Assembly: GCF_041320595.1 (NCBI RefSeq)
Contig: NZ_CP166625.1
Span: forward strand, 558,001 to 622,000
Direction of reading: 5' to 3'
From: Pleomorphomonas sp. PLEO
GTDB taxonomy: Bacteria; Pseudomonadota; Alphaproteobacteria; Rhizobiales; Pleomorphomonadaceae
DNA length: 64,000 nt
Both the position numbers and the translations under genes were made by a program. The notes under the pieces were generated by a model, which made no database searches, was not told where the DNA came from, and was given only the letters and a program-made list of their open reading frames with translations. Of the stretch, positions 7,636-18,359 are shown piece by piece. The stretch's first letter is position 1. The number at the start of each line of letters is the position of its first letter.

Positions 7636-9168
7636 ATGATCGAAACCAATCTCCACGGGCAGATGGCAGAAGCCGCCATCACCGCCGCCAGCATTCCCAT
7701 TCTCGAACTGCGCGGCCTTGAGAAGCGCTATGGCGCCACCCACGCGCTGAAACCCGCCGATCTCAGCTTTGCCCGAGGTGAAGTTCACGCCATCGTCGGT
7801 GAAAATGGTGCCGGCAAATCAACACTCATCAAACTCCTGACCGGCGTCATAACGCGCACCTCAGGCGAGGTGTTCTGGGAAGGCCAGCCTGTTGGACTCG
7901 CCACGCCGCATGAAGCCATCGAGTTTGGCATCAATGCCGTCCACCAGGAGGTGGTGCTTTGCCGCCACTTGACGGTCGCAGCCAACATGTTCCTCGGAGA
8001 CGAGGACGTCGGCTTTGGCCTCCTGCGCAAGAGCGAGATGACCCGAAGGGCGCAGGCTATCCTCGACGACCTCGGTTTCGATCTACCGGCGCATGTGCTG
8101 CTCGGCGATCTTACCATTGGCCAGCAGCAACTGATTGCCACTGCCCGCGCCGCCATCCGCGGCACCCGCTTTTTGATCTTCGACGAACCAACCGCCTACC
8201 TCACCCGCACCGAAGCGGCCCAGCTCTTTGCGCTGATCGGTCGCCTCAAGGAGCGTGGCGTTACCATCGTCTACATCAGTCATCGCCTGGAGGAAGTGTT
8301 CGAACTATCGGATCGCGTATCCATCCTGCGCGACGGCACGCTGGTGGGCACCCGCATCACCTCCGAGACCAACGAAACCGAGCTGATCTCATTGATGATC
8401 AACCGTTCGCTGGAGCAGATCTATCATAAGGAGTTCTTTCCGGCTGGCGATCTGCTGATAGAGGCCAAAAACCTCAGCGGTCCAGGCTTCCATGATGTGT
8501 CGCTCAGTGTCCGTGCCGGGCAAATCGTCGGCCTGTATGGGCTGATCGGCGCTGGCCGTTCGGAATTCGTGATGTCGTTGTTCGGTCGCCATCGCAAGAC
8601 CGGTGGCAGCGTCCTCTGGCAGGGCAAGGAAGTGGACATCCGCTCCGAACGCCAGGCGATGGATCTCGGCATAGCGCTCGCCCCGGAAAGCCGTCGCGAT
8701 CAAGGGCTCTGCATCAACTTGCCCGTCGGCTTCAATCTCAATCTGCCGATCTTTTCCCACATCACAATGGCCGGTCTGGTGCCGTTCTCAGCAGATCGCC
8801 AAAGGGCCGACCGGCAGATCGCCGATCTCCAGGTCAAGACTTCCGGCCGCGGGGCATTGGTATCGTCACTGTCGGGTGGCAATCAGCAGAAGATCGTCAT
8901 CGGCAAGTGGCTCAATCATGGCGCTCGGCTGTTCATTTTCGACGAACCAACCGTCGGCGTCGATGTCGGCACCAAAGCGGAGATCTACCGTCTGCTTGCC
9001 CGCCTGCTCGCCGAAGGAGCCGGAATCATTCTGATCTCGTCCTATCTGCCGGAAGTCTACGAGCTCGCCGACGAGCTGCATGTCTTCCGACGCGGTGAAG
9101 ACGTCGCCCGGCACGCCTACCATTCGGCGAGCCACGAAGAAATTCTGTCCGAAGCGATCGGTGTGTGA
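7636..9168 (+). CDS. Sugar ABC transporter ATP-binding protein (RbsA/MglA type)
   Basis: A 510-residue protein with two nucleotide-binding domains, as in carbohydrate CUT2 importers. Domain 1 has Walker A GENGAGKST, a variant signature LTIGQQQ and Walker B LIFDEPTAYL; domain 2 has a degenerate Walker A (GLIGAGRSE), LSGGNQQK and LFIFDEPTVGVDVG. The degenerate second P-loop is normal for this class. It powers the importer formed with the genes on each side. Start 7636 is preceded by GAGGCGGG; an in-frame ATG at 7663 is possible. The gap of about 180 bases after the binding-protein gene contains the hairpin at 7469-7500. Confidence 0.93.
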   Translation: MIETNLHGQMAEAAITAASIPILELRGLEKRYGATHALKPADLSFARGEVHAIVGENGAGKSTLIKLLTGVITRTSGEVFWEGQPVGLATPHEAIEFGINAVHQEVVLCRHLTVAANMFLGDEDVGFGLLRKSEMTRRAQAILDDLGFDLPAHVLLGDLTIGQQQLIATARAAIRGTRFLIFDEPTAYLTRTEAAQLFALIGRLKERGVTIVYISHRLEEVFELSDRVSILRDGTLVGTRITSETNETELISLMINRSLEQIYHKEFFPAGDLLIEAKNLSGPGFHDVSLSVRAGQIVGLYGLIGAGRSEFVMSLFGRHRKTGGSVLWQGKEVDIRSERQAMDLGIALAPESRRDQGLCINLPVGFNLNLPIFSHITMAGLVPFSADRQRADRQIADLQVKTSGRGALVSSLSGGNQQKIVIGKWLNHGARLFIFDEPTVGVDVGTKAEIYRLLARLLAEGAGIILISSYLPEVYELADELHVFRRGEDVARHAYHSASHEEILSEAIGV

Positions 9169-9195
9169 ACGGGGAGCGTTCACAGGGAGAAATTC

Positions 9196-10164
9196 ATGTC
9201 CACGGATACCAAGACGGCGGCGGTCGTCCGCAAAAGCAGCGCCAACTGGCTGTTCGGCCTGACACTGATCGGGCTGCTGCTCGGCATGTGCATCGTCCTC
9301 AGCCTGACGACCAAGAGCTTCATGACGGAAGCCAACATCATGAACCTGATGCGTCAGGGTTCGATGATAGCCATTCTGGCCGTCGGCGAAACTTTCGTGA
9401 TCATCACGACCGGTATCGACCTCTCCGTCGGCGCCGTGGTGGGTTTTTGTACCGTCATCGCCGCTTGGCTGCTGACCCACGACTTCTCCATCATGACGAC
9501 GGTGATCATCACGCTGGCCGTCGGTGTTGCCATCGGCATGTTCCATGGTTTTGGCATCGTGCAGATGGGACTGCCGCCCTTCATCATCACGTTGGCGACC
9601 CTCACCTCGTTGCGTGGCATTGGCCTGCTGGTTACCAACGGCGCCACCATCAACATCGTCAACGATACCTTCACGGAGTTCTCACGCAACGACTTCGTCG
9701 GGCTGCCGAACCTGTTCTGGATGGTTCTCCTGGTTGGCATACCAGCCTACATTTTCCTCCACCACAGCCGCTATGGCCGCTACATCTTCGCCGTCGGCTC
9801 CAACATGGAGGCGTCGCGCCTTTCCGGCGTTAACGTCAAGCTGACCGTCTACCTGGCCTACACATTGTCTTCGACCTGCGCCGCCTTTGTCGGCCTGCTG
9901 CTCGCTGCCCGTATTGGCGTCGGCAATGCCATGCAGGCCGATGGCTGGGAGCTGCAGGCCATCGCTTCGTCGGTGATCGGTGGCACGTCGCTGTTCGGCG
10001 CCGTCGGTTCGGTGCATGGCCCGCTGATCGGCGCTTTCATTCTCGCCACCATCAACAACGGCGCCAACCTCCTGAACGTCAATTCGTTCTGGCAGCGCAT
10101 CATCACCGGTCTGCTGATCATCCTGATCGTCTACTCTGATCAGTTGCGCCGCCGTCGCGGTTGA
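9196..10164 (+). CDS. Sugar ABC transporter permease (RbsC type)
   Basis: A 322-residue inner-membrane permease of the BPD_transp_2 family, with about ten hydrophobic segments starting at residues 17-38. Motifs include VGETFVIITTGIDLSVGAVVG and the later SVIGGTSLFGAVGSVHGPLIG, typical of CUT2 permeases, where one gene encodes the homodimeric channel. It starts 27 bases after the ATPase gene, with AGGGAG before the ATG, and completes the importer. Confidence 0.93.
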   Translation: MSTDTKTAAVVRKSSANWLFGLTLIGLLLGMCIVLSLTTKSFMTEANIMNLMRQGSMIAILAVGETFVIITTGIDLSVGAVVGFCTVIAAWLLTHDFSIMTTVIITLAVGVAIGMFHGFGIVQMGLPPFIITLATLTSLRGIGLLVTNGATINIVNDTFTEFSRNDFVGLPNLFWMVLLVGIPAYIFLHHSRYGRYIFAVGSNMEASRLSGVNVKLTVYLAYTLSSTCAAFVGLLLAARIGVGNAMQADGWELQAIASSVIGGTSLFGAVGSVHGPLIGAFILATINNGANLLNVNSFWQRIITGLLIILIVYSDQLRRRRG

Positions 10165-10263
10165 GGCCTGCGCGCAAACGGACAGTTGCCTGAAATAGCA
10201 AGCATCATCGGACCGGAGTGAAACGAGGATCGGCAAGATGATGCTTCCAAAACAAGAAACTGG

Positions 10264-10298
10264 AGCGCCGATCTGATCCAATCAGATCGAACAGCGCT
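10264..10298. repeat. Intergenic palindrome, GATCTGAT/ATCAGATC type
   Basis: CGATCTGAT (10269-10277) and ATCAGATCG (10281-10289) form a perfect 9-bp stem with a 3-base loop, enclosed by AGCGC/GCGCT at 10264-10268 and 10294-10298. Palindromes of this form are dispersed between genes in many Hyphomicrobiales. Whether it is repeated elsewhere in this genome cannot be seen here. Confidence 0.55.
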
Positions 10299-10300
10299 TT

Positions 10301-10337
10301 AAGGAGACAGAGCCTGACGGTTCCGTCTCCTTTTTCT
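10301..10337 (+). terminator. Terminator of the sugar importer operon
   Basis: AAGGAGAC (10301-10308) pairs with GTCTCCTT (10325-10332), followed by TTTCTTTC. It ends the plus-strand importer operon and faces the convergent histidine-kinase gene. Confidence 0.75.
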
Positions 10338-10358
10338 TTCGAGTCACCCGATCTCTTT

Positions 10359-12824
<2,466 letters not shown>

Positions 12825-13040
12825 ATCCGTCCCGAAGGTGCGGCGCGGTCATAGCGACGCTCCCAGCGAGGAATGCGCCAGCCCCGCCGCGCTCGACAGG
12901 GCATGCGCAGGCTAGGCCGGCAAGGTTGCCAATCAGTTGATGGTCCGGTGAAATTCCGAAATTTCCGCCACAAGCTATAAAGCCGGGCCTGTGCCTACGC
13001 TCGGATGCTCAATCGTTCCGGCCTCGTTGTCATGTGTCCA

Positions 13041-14576
13041 TCACGCTGCCCGCGCCCGCCGATCGGGACCGGTGCGGTAGGCGAGAGCCTCGCCGATATG
13101 CAGACGACCAACCCCCTCCGAACCGTCGAGATCGGCGAGCGTGCGGGCCACCTTCAGCACACGGTGATAGCCGCGCGCGGACAACGACAACCGTTCGGCT
13201 GCCTGCCTCAGCAACGCCAAGCCGGCGCTGTCGGGCTCGGAGACACCATCGATCACCGCCGCTGGCGCCGTCGCGTTGGTAACCGAGGTGTCGAGGCCAA
13301 GCGCGGCGTAGCGCTCGGACTGGATGGCTCGTGCCGTTGCGACGCGGGCTGCGACCGCCGAAGACGGCTCACCGCTTCGCCGCGCGCCGATCAGATCCGA
13401 CGCCGATACGGCCGGCACTTCGATGGTGAGGTCGAAGCGGTCGAGCAATGGCCCGGAGATGCGCTCCTGATATTCGGAGGCGCACGCCGGACCGCGTCGG
13501 CAGGTGTGGCCCGGCGTGCCGGCGAGGCCGCAGCGGCAGGGGTTCATCGCGGCGATAAGCTGGAATCGGGCCGGATAGGTGACGCGGTTGTTGGCGCGGG
13601 CGATCACAATGTCGCCGGTTTCAAGCGGCTGGCGCAGGCTGTCGAGCACCGCCGGGTTGAATTCCGGCAGCTCGTCCAGGAACAGCACACCGCGATGGGC
13701 CAGAGAGATCTCGCCGGGCTTTGCCCGTACGCCACCGCCCACCAGTGCGGCCATTGATGCCGAATGGTGTGGCGCCCGGAACGGCCGCCGATCAGAAAGC
13801 CGGCCATCGGCGAGGGTGCCGGCCACCGAAGCGATCATCGAGATTTCGAGCAGTTCCTGCGGGGTCAGCGCCGGCAGGATAGAGGGCAGGCGGCTCGCCA
13901 GCATCGATTTGCCGGAGCCGGGAGGACCTATCATCAAGAGGTTATGGCCACCAGCCGCCGTTACCTCGAGCGCTCGGCGAGCACTCTCCTGGCCCTTAAC
14001 GTCGGCGAGATCCGGCAGCGACACGATGGCGTCGGCTATCTTCGGTTCAGGCCGTGACAGCACTTGCGTGCCCTTGAAATGGTTGACGATGGCGATCAGG
14101 CTAATGGGTGCCAGGATCGGCATTTCGGCGTCGGCCCAGGCGGCTTCCGCGCCCGAGGCGCGCGGGCACATCAGCCCCAGCCCTTCAGAGTTGGCGGCGA
14201 TTGCCGCCGGCAATACGCCTGCCACCGGCGCGATGGTACCATCGAGAGAAAGCTCGCCGAGCACAACATATTCGGCAAGCGCGTCGGTAGGCAGCGCTCC
14301 CATGGCTGCCATCAAGGCAAGCGCTATGGGCAAGTCGTAATGGCTGCCCTCCTTGGGTAGATCGGCAGGCGCCAGATTGACAGTGATGCGTTTGGCCGGC
14401 AGGGCAAGGCCGGAGGCAGCCAGCGCGGCGCGAACCCGCTCACGGCTTTCAGTAACCGCCTTGTCGCCGAGACCGACAATATTGAACAAGACCCTGCCCG
14501 GTCCCATGTGGACCTGGACGTCGACGGGCGTCGCCTCGACACCTTGAAAGCAAACGGTCCTGACATGCGCGACCAT
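13041..14576 (-). CDS. comM: ComM/YifB-family AAA+ ATPase
   Basis: A 511-residue Mg-chelatase-like AAA+ protein. It has an N-terminal ChlI-type fold (VDVQVHMGPGRVLFNIVGL), Walker A MIGPPGSGKSMLASRLP near residue 218, Walker B GVLFLDELPEF, and a zinc-finger-like insertion with CRCG and CRRGPAC. ComM drives branch migration during natural transformation and is widely conserved in species not known to be competent. Full family length. The ATG at 14576 follows GAGGGGAACG. It stands alone on its strand. Confidence 0.93.
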   Translation of the reverse strand: MVAHVRTVCFQGVEATPVDVQVHMGPGRVLFNIVGLGDKAVTESRERVRAALAASGLALPAKRITVNLAPADLPKEGSHYDLPIALALMAAMGALPTDALAEYVVLGELSLDGTIAPVAGVLPAAIAANSEGLGLMCPRASGAEAAWADAEMPILAPISLIAIVNHFKGTQVLSRPEPKIADAIVSLPDLADVKGQESARRALEVTAAGGHNLLMIGPPGSGKSMLASRLPSILPALTPQELLEISMIASVAGTLADGRLSDRRPFRAPHHSASMAALVGGGVRAKPGEISLAHRGVLFLDELPEFNPAVLDSLRQPLETGDIVIARANNRVTYPARFQLIAAMNPCRCGLAGTPGHTCRRGPACASEYQERISGPLLDRFDLTIEVPAVSASDLIGARRSGEPSSAVAARVATARAIQSERYAALGLDTSVTNATAPAAVIDGVSEPDSAGLALLRQAAERLSLSARGYHRVLKVARTLADLDGSEGVGRLHIGEALAYRTGPDRRARAA

Positions 14577-15001
14577 TGTTCGTTCCCCTCAGCCGCTACA
14601 ACCTAAGCGGAGCGTCGGTCGCCTGTCAAGAACGAGGAGGGAACAAACAGAGGCCGTCTGTTCCGCCTAATTCCACCGGCCGCGGGAGCGCCATTTGGCA
14701 GCTGTTATTTGCTTTCTTTCAAGATTCGAAGCTGCGACGAACGGTTCGGTCCGAACATGGCAGCCATGCGCAACAAAATTTCGGAAAACGTTCGCTGTCG
14801 CTTAACATGACTACGACGTTCGTCTAATAGCAACGCTTTCGATGGCGTCCCTTTGGCCTATCGGCCATGCCGGACGCTGCAAAGAACCGGAGCACAAACC
14901 AACCTGCCCGAAAGGGCTTTTGCTCCGCGCCCTTGTTTCGCATCCGCTTTCGCCGAAGGGTCGCAACCTTTCGGATGGATGCCTCTGACGAACGGAAAGC
15001 C
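14577..15001 (+). promoter_or_regulatory. Divergent region and structured leader upstream of MHS transporter
   Basis: 425 bases between comM and the transporter start. An operator-like repeat GTTCGG-T-CCGAAC is at 14744-14756. From 14845 several helices can form: GCGTCC/GGACGC (14845-14850 with 14872-14877) around TGGCC-tatc-GGCCA; CGGAGCA/TGCTCCG (14888-14894 with 14921-14927) around GCCC-gaaa-GGGC followed by TTTT; and CATCCG/CGGATG (14941-14946 with 14972-14977) close to the start codon. This could be a regulatory leader RNA. It matches no riboswitch class that I recognise, and chance hairpins are frequent in GC-rich DNA. Confidence 0.4.
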
Positions 15002-16357
15002 ATGTCCAGTACCACTCTTGCCGGCCCGCCCGGCGCCGTCCGCGCCGGCAATTCGCGCGCGCGCGTCATTCTCGCCAGTCTCGTCGGCACCACAGTCGAA
15101 TTCTACGATTTTTACGTCTATGCCACGGCCGCGGTGCTGGTGTTTCCGCACCTGTTCTTTCCCGCCGGCAACGACACGACGGCGCTGCTCTCCTCCTTCG
15201 CCATCTTCGGCGCCGCCATGGTTGCCCGGCCGCTCGGGGCGGTGTTCTTCGGGCACCTTGGCGACAAGCGCGGTCGCAAGGTAACGCTGGTGGCCGCCCT
15301 TTTGACCATGGGCATTGCGACCTTCCTGATCGGCTGCTTGCCGACCTATGCTTCCGTCGGCTGGTTTGCGCCTCTTCTGCTGGTCCTGATGCGCCTCACG
15401 CAGGGCTTTGCCATTGGCGGCGAGTGGAGTGGCGCGGCGCTGGTGGCCACCGAGAATGCGCCAAAGGGAAAGCGCGCCTTCTACGGCACGTTCCCGCAGC
15501 TCGGGGCGCCAATCGGTTTCATCATCGCCAATGGCTTGTTCCTGATCATCTCGGCAGCGCTGCCGTCCGACGATCCGACGCGACCGTCGCTGGCCTTCCT
15601 CGATTGGGGCTGGCGCATCCCCTTCCTGTTCTCGTCGGTCATGGTCATCGTTGGCCTTTGGGTGCGCTTCAGCCTGGTTGAAAGCGCCGCCTTCGAGAAT
15701 ACGGTCAAGGCCGGCAAGGTGCGCAAGCTACCGATGGCCGACGCCGTACGCCACCACTGGCGGGCGCTGATCCTCGGCACGTTCTACATGCTGGCGACCT
15801 ACGTGCTGTTCTACCTGATGACCACGTTCTCGCTGAGCTATGGTCGCGCCGCCACCACGGCCCCGGTGCCGGGCCTCGGCTACGACTACCGTACCTTCGT
15901 GATGATGATGATCGTCGGTGTGGTGTTCTTCGGCATTTTCACCATGGCGTCCGGCCCCTGGGCCGATCGCTGGGGCCGCCGGCGGACGCTGCTGTGGGTT
16001 ACCGCGGCCATCATGCTGTTCGGCCTTCTCTGGGTGCCGATCCTGTCGTTCGGCGGCTTCGGCGTGATGGCTTTCCTGATCATCGGATTCACGCTGATGG
16101 GCATGACCTTCGGCCCGATGGGAGCCCTGCTGCCCGAGCTGTTCCCAGCCAACGTCCGCTACACTGGATCGGGTATCTCCTACAACGTCTCGTCGATCCT
16201 CGGCGCCGCCGTGGCACCGTTCATCGCCGTGGCGCTCTGGACCTATGGCGCCGGCAGCCCATTCTGGGTCGGCGTCTACCTGACGGTCATGGCCGGACTT
16301 ACCTTCACGGCGCTTGCTCTTGGAAAAGAGACCAGCGACGTCGACATCGACGCCTGA
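15002..16357 (+). CDS. MHS-family (metabolite:H+ symporter) MFS transporter
   Basis: A 451-residue, 12-segment major-facilitator transporter. Features of the MHS group (ProP, KgtP, ShiA, citrate carriers) are VEFYDFYVYATAAVLVFP in segment 1, GHLGDKRGRKVTL between segments 2 and 3, and TQGFAIGGEWSGAALV in segment 4. It probably imports an organic acid, aromatic acid or osmolyte with protons; the substrate cannot be told. I chose the ATG at 15002 after ACGGAAAG; an ATG at 14975 and a longer open frame exist, but that upstream sequence looks like RNA leader rather than protein. Confidence 0.9.
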   Translation: MSSTTLAGPPGAVRAGNSRARVILASLVGTTVEFYDFYVYATAAVLVFPHLFFPAGNDTTALLSSFAIFGAAMVARPLGAVFFGHLGDKRGRKVTLVAALLTMGIATFLIGCLPTYASVGWFAPLLLVLMRLTQGFAIGGEWSGAALVATENAPKGKRAFYGTFPQLGAPIGFIIANGLFLIISAALPSDDPTRPSLAFLDWGWRIPFLFSSVMVIVGLWVRFSLVESAAFENTVKAGKVRKLPMADAVRHHWRALILGTFYMLATYVLFYLMTTFSLSYGRAATTAPVPGLGYDYRTFVMMMIVGVVFFGIFTMASGPWADRWGRRRTLLWVTAAIMLFGLLWVPILSFGGFGVMAFLIIGFTLMGMTFGPMGALLPELFPANVRYTGSGISYNVSSILGAAVAPFIAVALWTYGAGSPFWVGVYLTVMAGLTFTALALGKETSDVDIDA

Positions 16358-16380
16358 ACGGCATCTTAAACAATGTGAGA

Positions 16381-16408
16381 AGCGGTCGCCTTAGGCGGCC
16401 GCTTTTTT
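16381..16408 (+). terminator. Intrinsic terminator of the MHS transporter gene
   Basis: AGCGGTCGCC pairs with GGCGGCCGCT (one G-T pair) across a TTA loop, followed by TTTTTT at 16403-16408. It lies 23 bases after the stop. Confidence 0.9.
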
Positions 16409-16426
16409 GTTGCTATTCATGTTTTA

Positions 16427-16444
16427 CGTCTCTTATAAGAGACG
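16427..16444. promoter_or_regulatory. 18-bp perfect palindrome over the XRE-cupin start
   Basis: CGTCTCTTATAAGAGACG is a perfect inverted repeat ending one base before the ATG at 16446. It covers the only Shine-Dalgarno-like sequence (AAGAGA) and contains TATAAG, which could be a -10 element. The position is well suited to autoregulation by the HTH protein encoded immediately after. Confidence 0.65.
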
Positions 16445-16445
16445 A

Positions 16446-17012
16446 ATGAGCACTTTTGAAGACGAAACCAGTGCACGGCTTGCTGCTCGCATCCGCCTCG
16501 AACGCGAGGGGCGCGGCTGGTCGCTAGCTGACCTTGCGGTACGTTCCGGCGTCGGCAAGGCAACCATCTCCAAGATCGAGCGTGGCGACGCCTCGCCGAC
16601 GGCGGGCATATTGGTCCGCCTCGCGGCCGCCTTCGACCTGACGCTGGCAAGCCTGCTGGTGCGGGCCGAAGCCGGCGCCGACCGGCTGGTCCCCGTCGCC
16701 GACCAAGCCGTCTGGCGCGATCCGGACACCGGTTATCTCAGGCGGCAGGTCTTCCTCCGTCCCGACCATCCGCTTGAGATCGTCGAGGTCACCATGCCGC
16801 CCGGGAAAAGTGCCCTGCTGCCGGCTGCCTCCTACGCCTTCATCCGGCAAGTGGTCTGGCTGACCGAGGGTGAACTCGTGGTCATCGACTCCGACGGTCG
16901 ACATGTGCTGGCAGCCGGTGACTGCCTCGGCTTCGGACCGCCAGCCGACGTTACCATTTCAAACGAGAGTGAGGCGCCGGCCCGCTACGTGGTGGCGCTT
17001 ACGAGGAGCTGA
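16446..17012 (+). CDS. XRE-family regulator with C-terminal cupin domain
   Basis: A 188-residue regulator. Residues about 11-66 are a Cro/XRE helix-turn-helix (LADLAVRSGVGKATISKIER); residues about 105-185 form a cupin_2 barrel (VVWLTEGELVVIDSDGRH, LAAGDCLGFGPPAD). Such HTH-cupin proteins usually sense a small molecule and control a neighbouring catabolic or resistance gene. The next gene, a GNAT acetyltransferase, starts one base after its stop and is the likely co-regulated partner. The start ATG abuts an 18-bp palindrome, so autorepression is likely. Confidence 0.9.
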   Translation: MSTFEDETSARLAARIRLEREGRGWSLADLAVRSGVGKATISKIERGDASPTAGILVRLAAAFDLTLASLLVRAEAGADRLVPVADQAVWRDPDTGYLRRQVFLRPDHPLEIVEVTMPPGKSALLPAASYAFIRQVVWLTEGELVVIDSDGRHVLAAGDCLGFGPPADVTISNESEAPARYVVALTRS

Positions 17013-17013
17013 C

Positions 17014-17532
17014 ATGCCGGACATCACCATCCATCCGCTCGGCCTTAACTCGCCCACCGTCGATGCGCTTGCCGCGCTGATCGTCGACATCGTGGCCGGC
17101 GGCGGCTCGGTCAGCTTCATGCACCCGCTTTCCGTGGAAGACGCCCGCATTTTTTGGCGGGGCTCACTAGCCACTGCCGACGAGGGCCGGCGCGTTGTGC
17201 TCGGCGCCTTCGACGGTGACGCACTTGTGGGTACACTGACGCTGCTCCTCGACTGCCCTCCCAATCAGCCGCATCGGGCAGAGTTCGCCAAGATGATGAC
17301 GCGCCCGAGCCACCGTGGCCGTGGCATTGCCACCGCGCTGATCGGCGCAGCCGAACAGGTTGCCCGCGCCAAGGGACGAACGTTGATCGTACTCGACACG
17401 GCAAGCGATGGCGGTGCCGGTCCGCTTTACGAGCGCCGCGGCTTCCGCCTTGCCGGTGAGGTCCCAAATTACGCGCTGAAGCCACACGGCGGCTACACCG
17501 GCACGCTCTACTATTACAAGGAACTGGCTTAG
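17014..17532 (+). CDS. GNAT-family N-acetyltransferase
   Basis: A 172-residue acetyl-CoA-dependent acetyltransferase. The acetyl-CoA loop is in RPSHRGRGIATALIGAAE (about residues 92-109), and PLYERRGFRLAGEVPNYA is the usual late motif. It starts one base after the XRE-cupin stop, with GAGGAGCT before the ATG, so the two form an operon. The substrate is unknown; relatives act on small molecules such as antibiotics or amino acids. Its end overlaps the convergent methyltransferase gene by four bases. Confidence 0.88.
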   Translation: MPDITIHPLGLNSPTVDALAALIVDIVAGGGSVSFMHPLSVEDARIFWRGSLATADEGRRVVLGAFDGDALVGTLTLLLDCPPNQPHRAEFAKMMTRPSHRGRGIATALIGAAEQVARAKGRTLIVLDTASDGGAGPLYERRGFRLAGEVPNYALKPHGGYTGTLYYYKELA

Positions 17533-18356
17533 CTCAGCTGGCCGCGCCTCAACTCATAGAGCATGACGCCGGTCGCCACCGCCAGATTGAGGCTGTCAGC
17601 CTGACCGGCCATCGGGATCTTGACGCGGACGTCGCAGGCCGCCGTCATTTCCTCGGTCATGCCGGCCTGCTCGTTGCCCATCACCAGCATCGTCGGTGCG
17701 TGGCTCTCGACTTGGCGATAGTCGTGGGTCGCCTTGAGATGGGTGCCGACGAGACGGACGCCCGTCGTTCTCGCCCAGGAGATAAAGGCGTCGCGATGGG
17801 CCTTCACCAGAGGCACGTGGAATAGGGATCCCATGGTGGCGCGTACCGTCTCGAAGGAGAAGGGATCACAGGTGTCGCCGATCAGGACGACGCCCTTGGC
17901 GCCAACCGAATCCACCGTACGAATGATGGTGCCGAGATTGCCGGGGTCGCGCACTTGTTCCAAGGCCACCCAAACCTCGCCCTCACCCACCTTGACGTCG
18001 GCGAGTGGTTTCAGCCGCTGGCCAAAGACGCCCACCACCATCTGCGGATTGTCGCGATGTGTGATCTTGGCGAGCACCGCTTCGCCCATTTCCAGCACAT
18101 CGCCGCCCCGTGCTCGTACCGCGGCGGCGGCCTTGGCGACGTGCGGCTGATCGCGCACGGCCGGCGCGTAGGCAATGGCGGCGATCGGCCAATTTTCCTC
18201 CAGCGCGTCGGTGACCAGCTTCAGTCCCTCGCCGAGGAAGCGCCCCGTTTCCTCGCGCACCTTTTTCATGGCGAGCGCCCGGATGTCCTTGACGAGCGGA
18301 TTGGTGAGCGAAGTGATCTGCCGGACGGCGCCGGGCGCCCCTTCCCTGTCGGCCAT
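17529..18356 (-). CDS. TrmH/SpoU-family RNA 2'-O-methyltransferase
   Basis: A 275-residue SPOUT methyltransferase. The N-terminal RNA-binding region starts ITSLTNPLVKDIRAL, typical of the RlmB/TsnR group. The catalytic trefoil-knot motifs are LEQVRDPGNLGTIIRT, VMGNEQAGM and IPMAGQADSLNLAVATGVM. It should methylate a ribose 2'-OH in rRNA or tRNA; the site cannot be assigned. It lies four bases after a second RNA methyltransferase gene on the same strand, suggesting an RNA-modification pair. Confidence 0.9.
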   Translation of the reverse strand: MADREGAPGAVRQITSLTNPLVKDIRALAMKKVREETGRFLGEGLKLVTDALEENWPIAAIAYAPAVRDQPHVAKAAAAVRARGGDVLEMGEAVLAKITHRDNPQMVVGVFGQRLKPLADVKVGEGEVWVALEQVRDPGNLGTIIRTVDSVGAKGVVLIGDTCDPFSFETVRATMGSLFHVPLVKAHRDAFISWARTTGVRLVGTHLKATHDYRQVESHAPTMLVMGNEQAGMTEEMTAACDVRVKIPMAGQADSLNLAVATGVMLYELRRGQLS

Positions 18357-18359
18357 GGC

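Noticed and set aside
14867-15001. N-terminal extension of the MHS transporter
   Set aside because: The translated peptide is arginine-rich with no transporter homology, while the RNA can form helices; the later ATG has a ribosome binding site.
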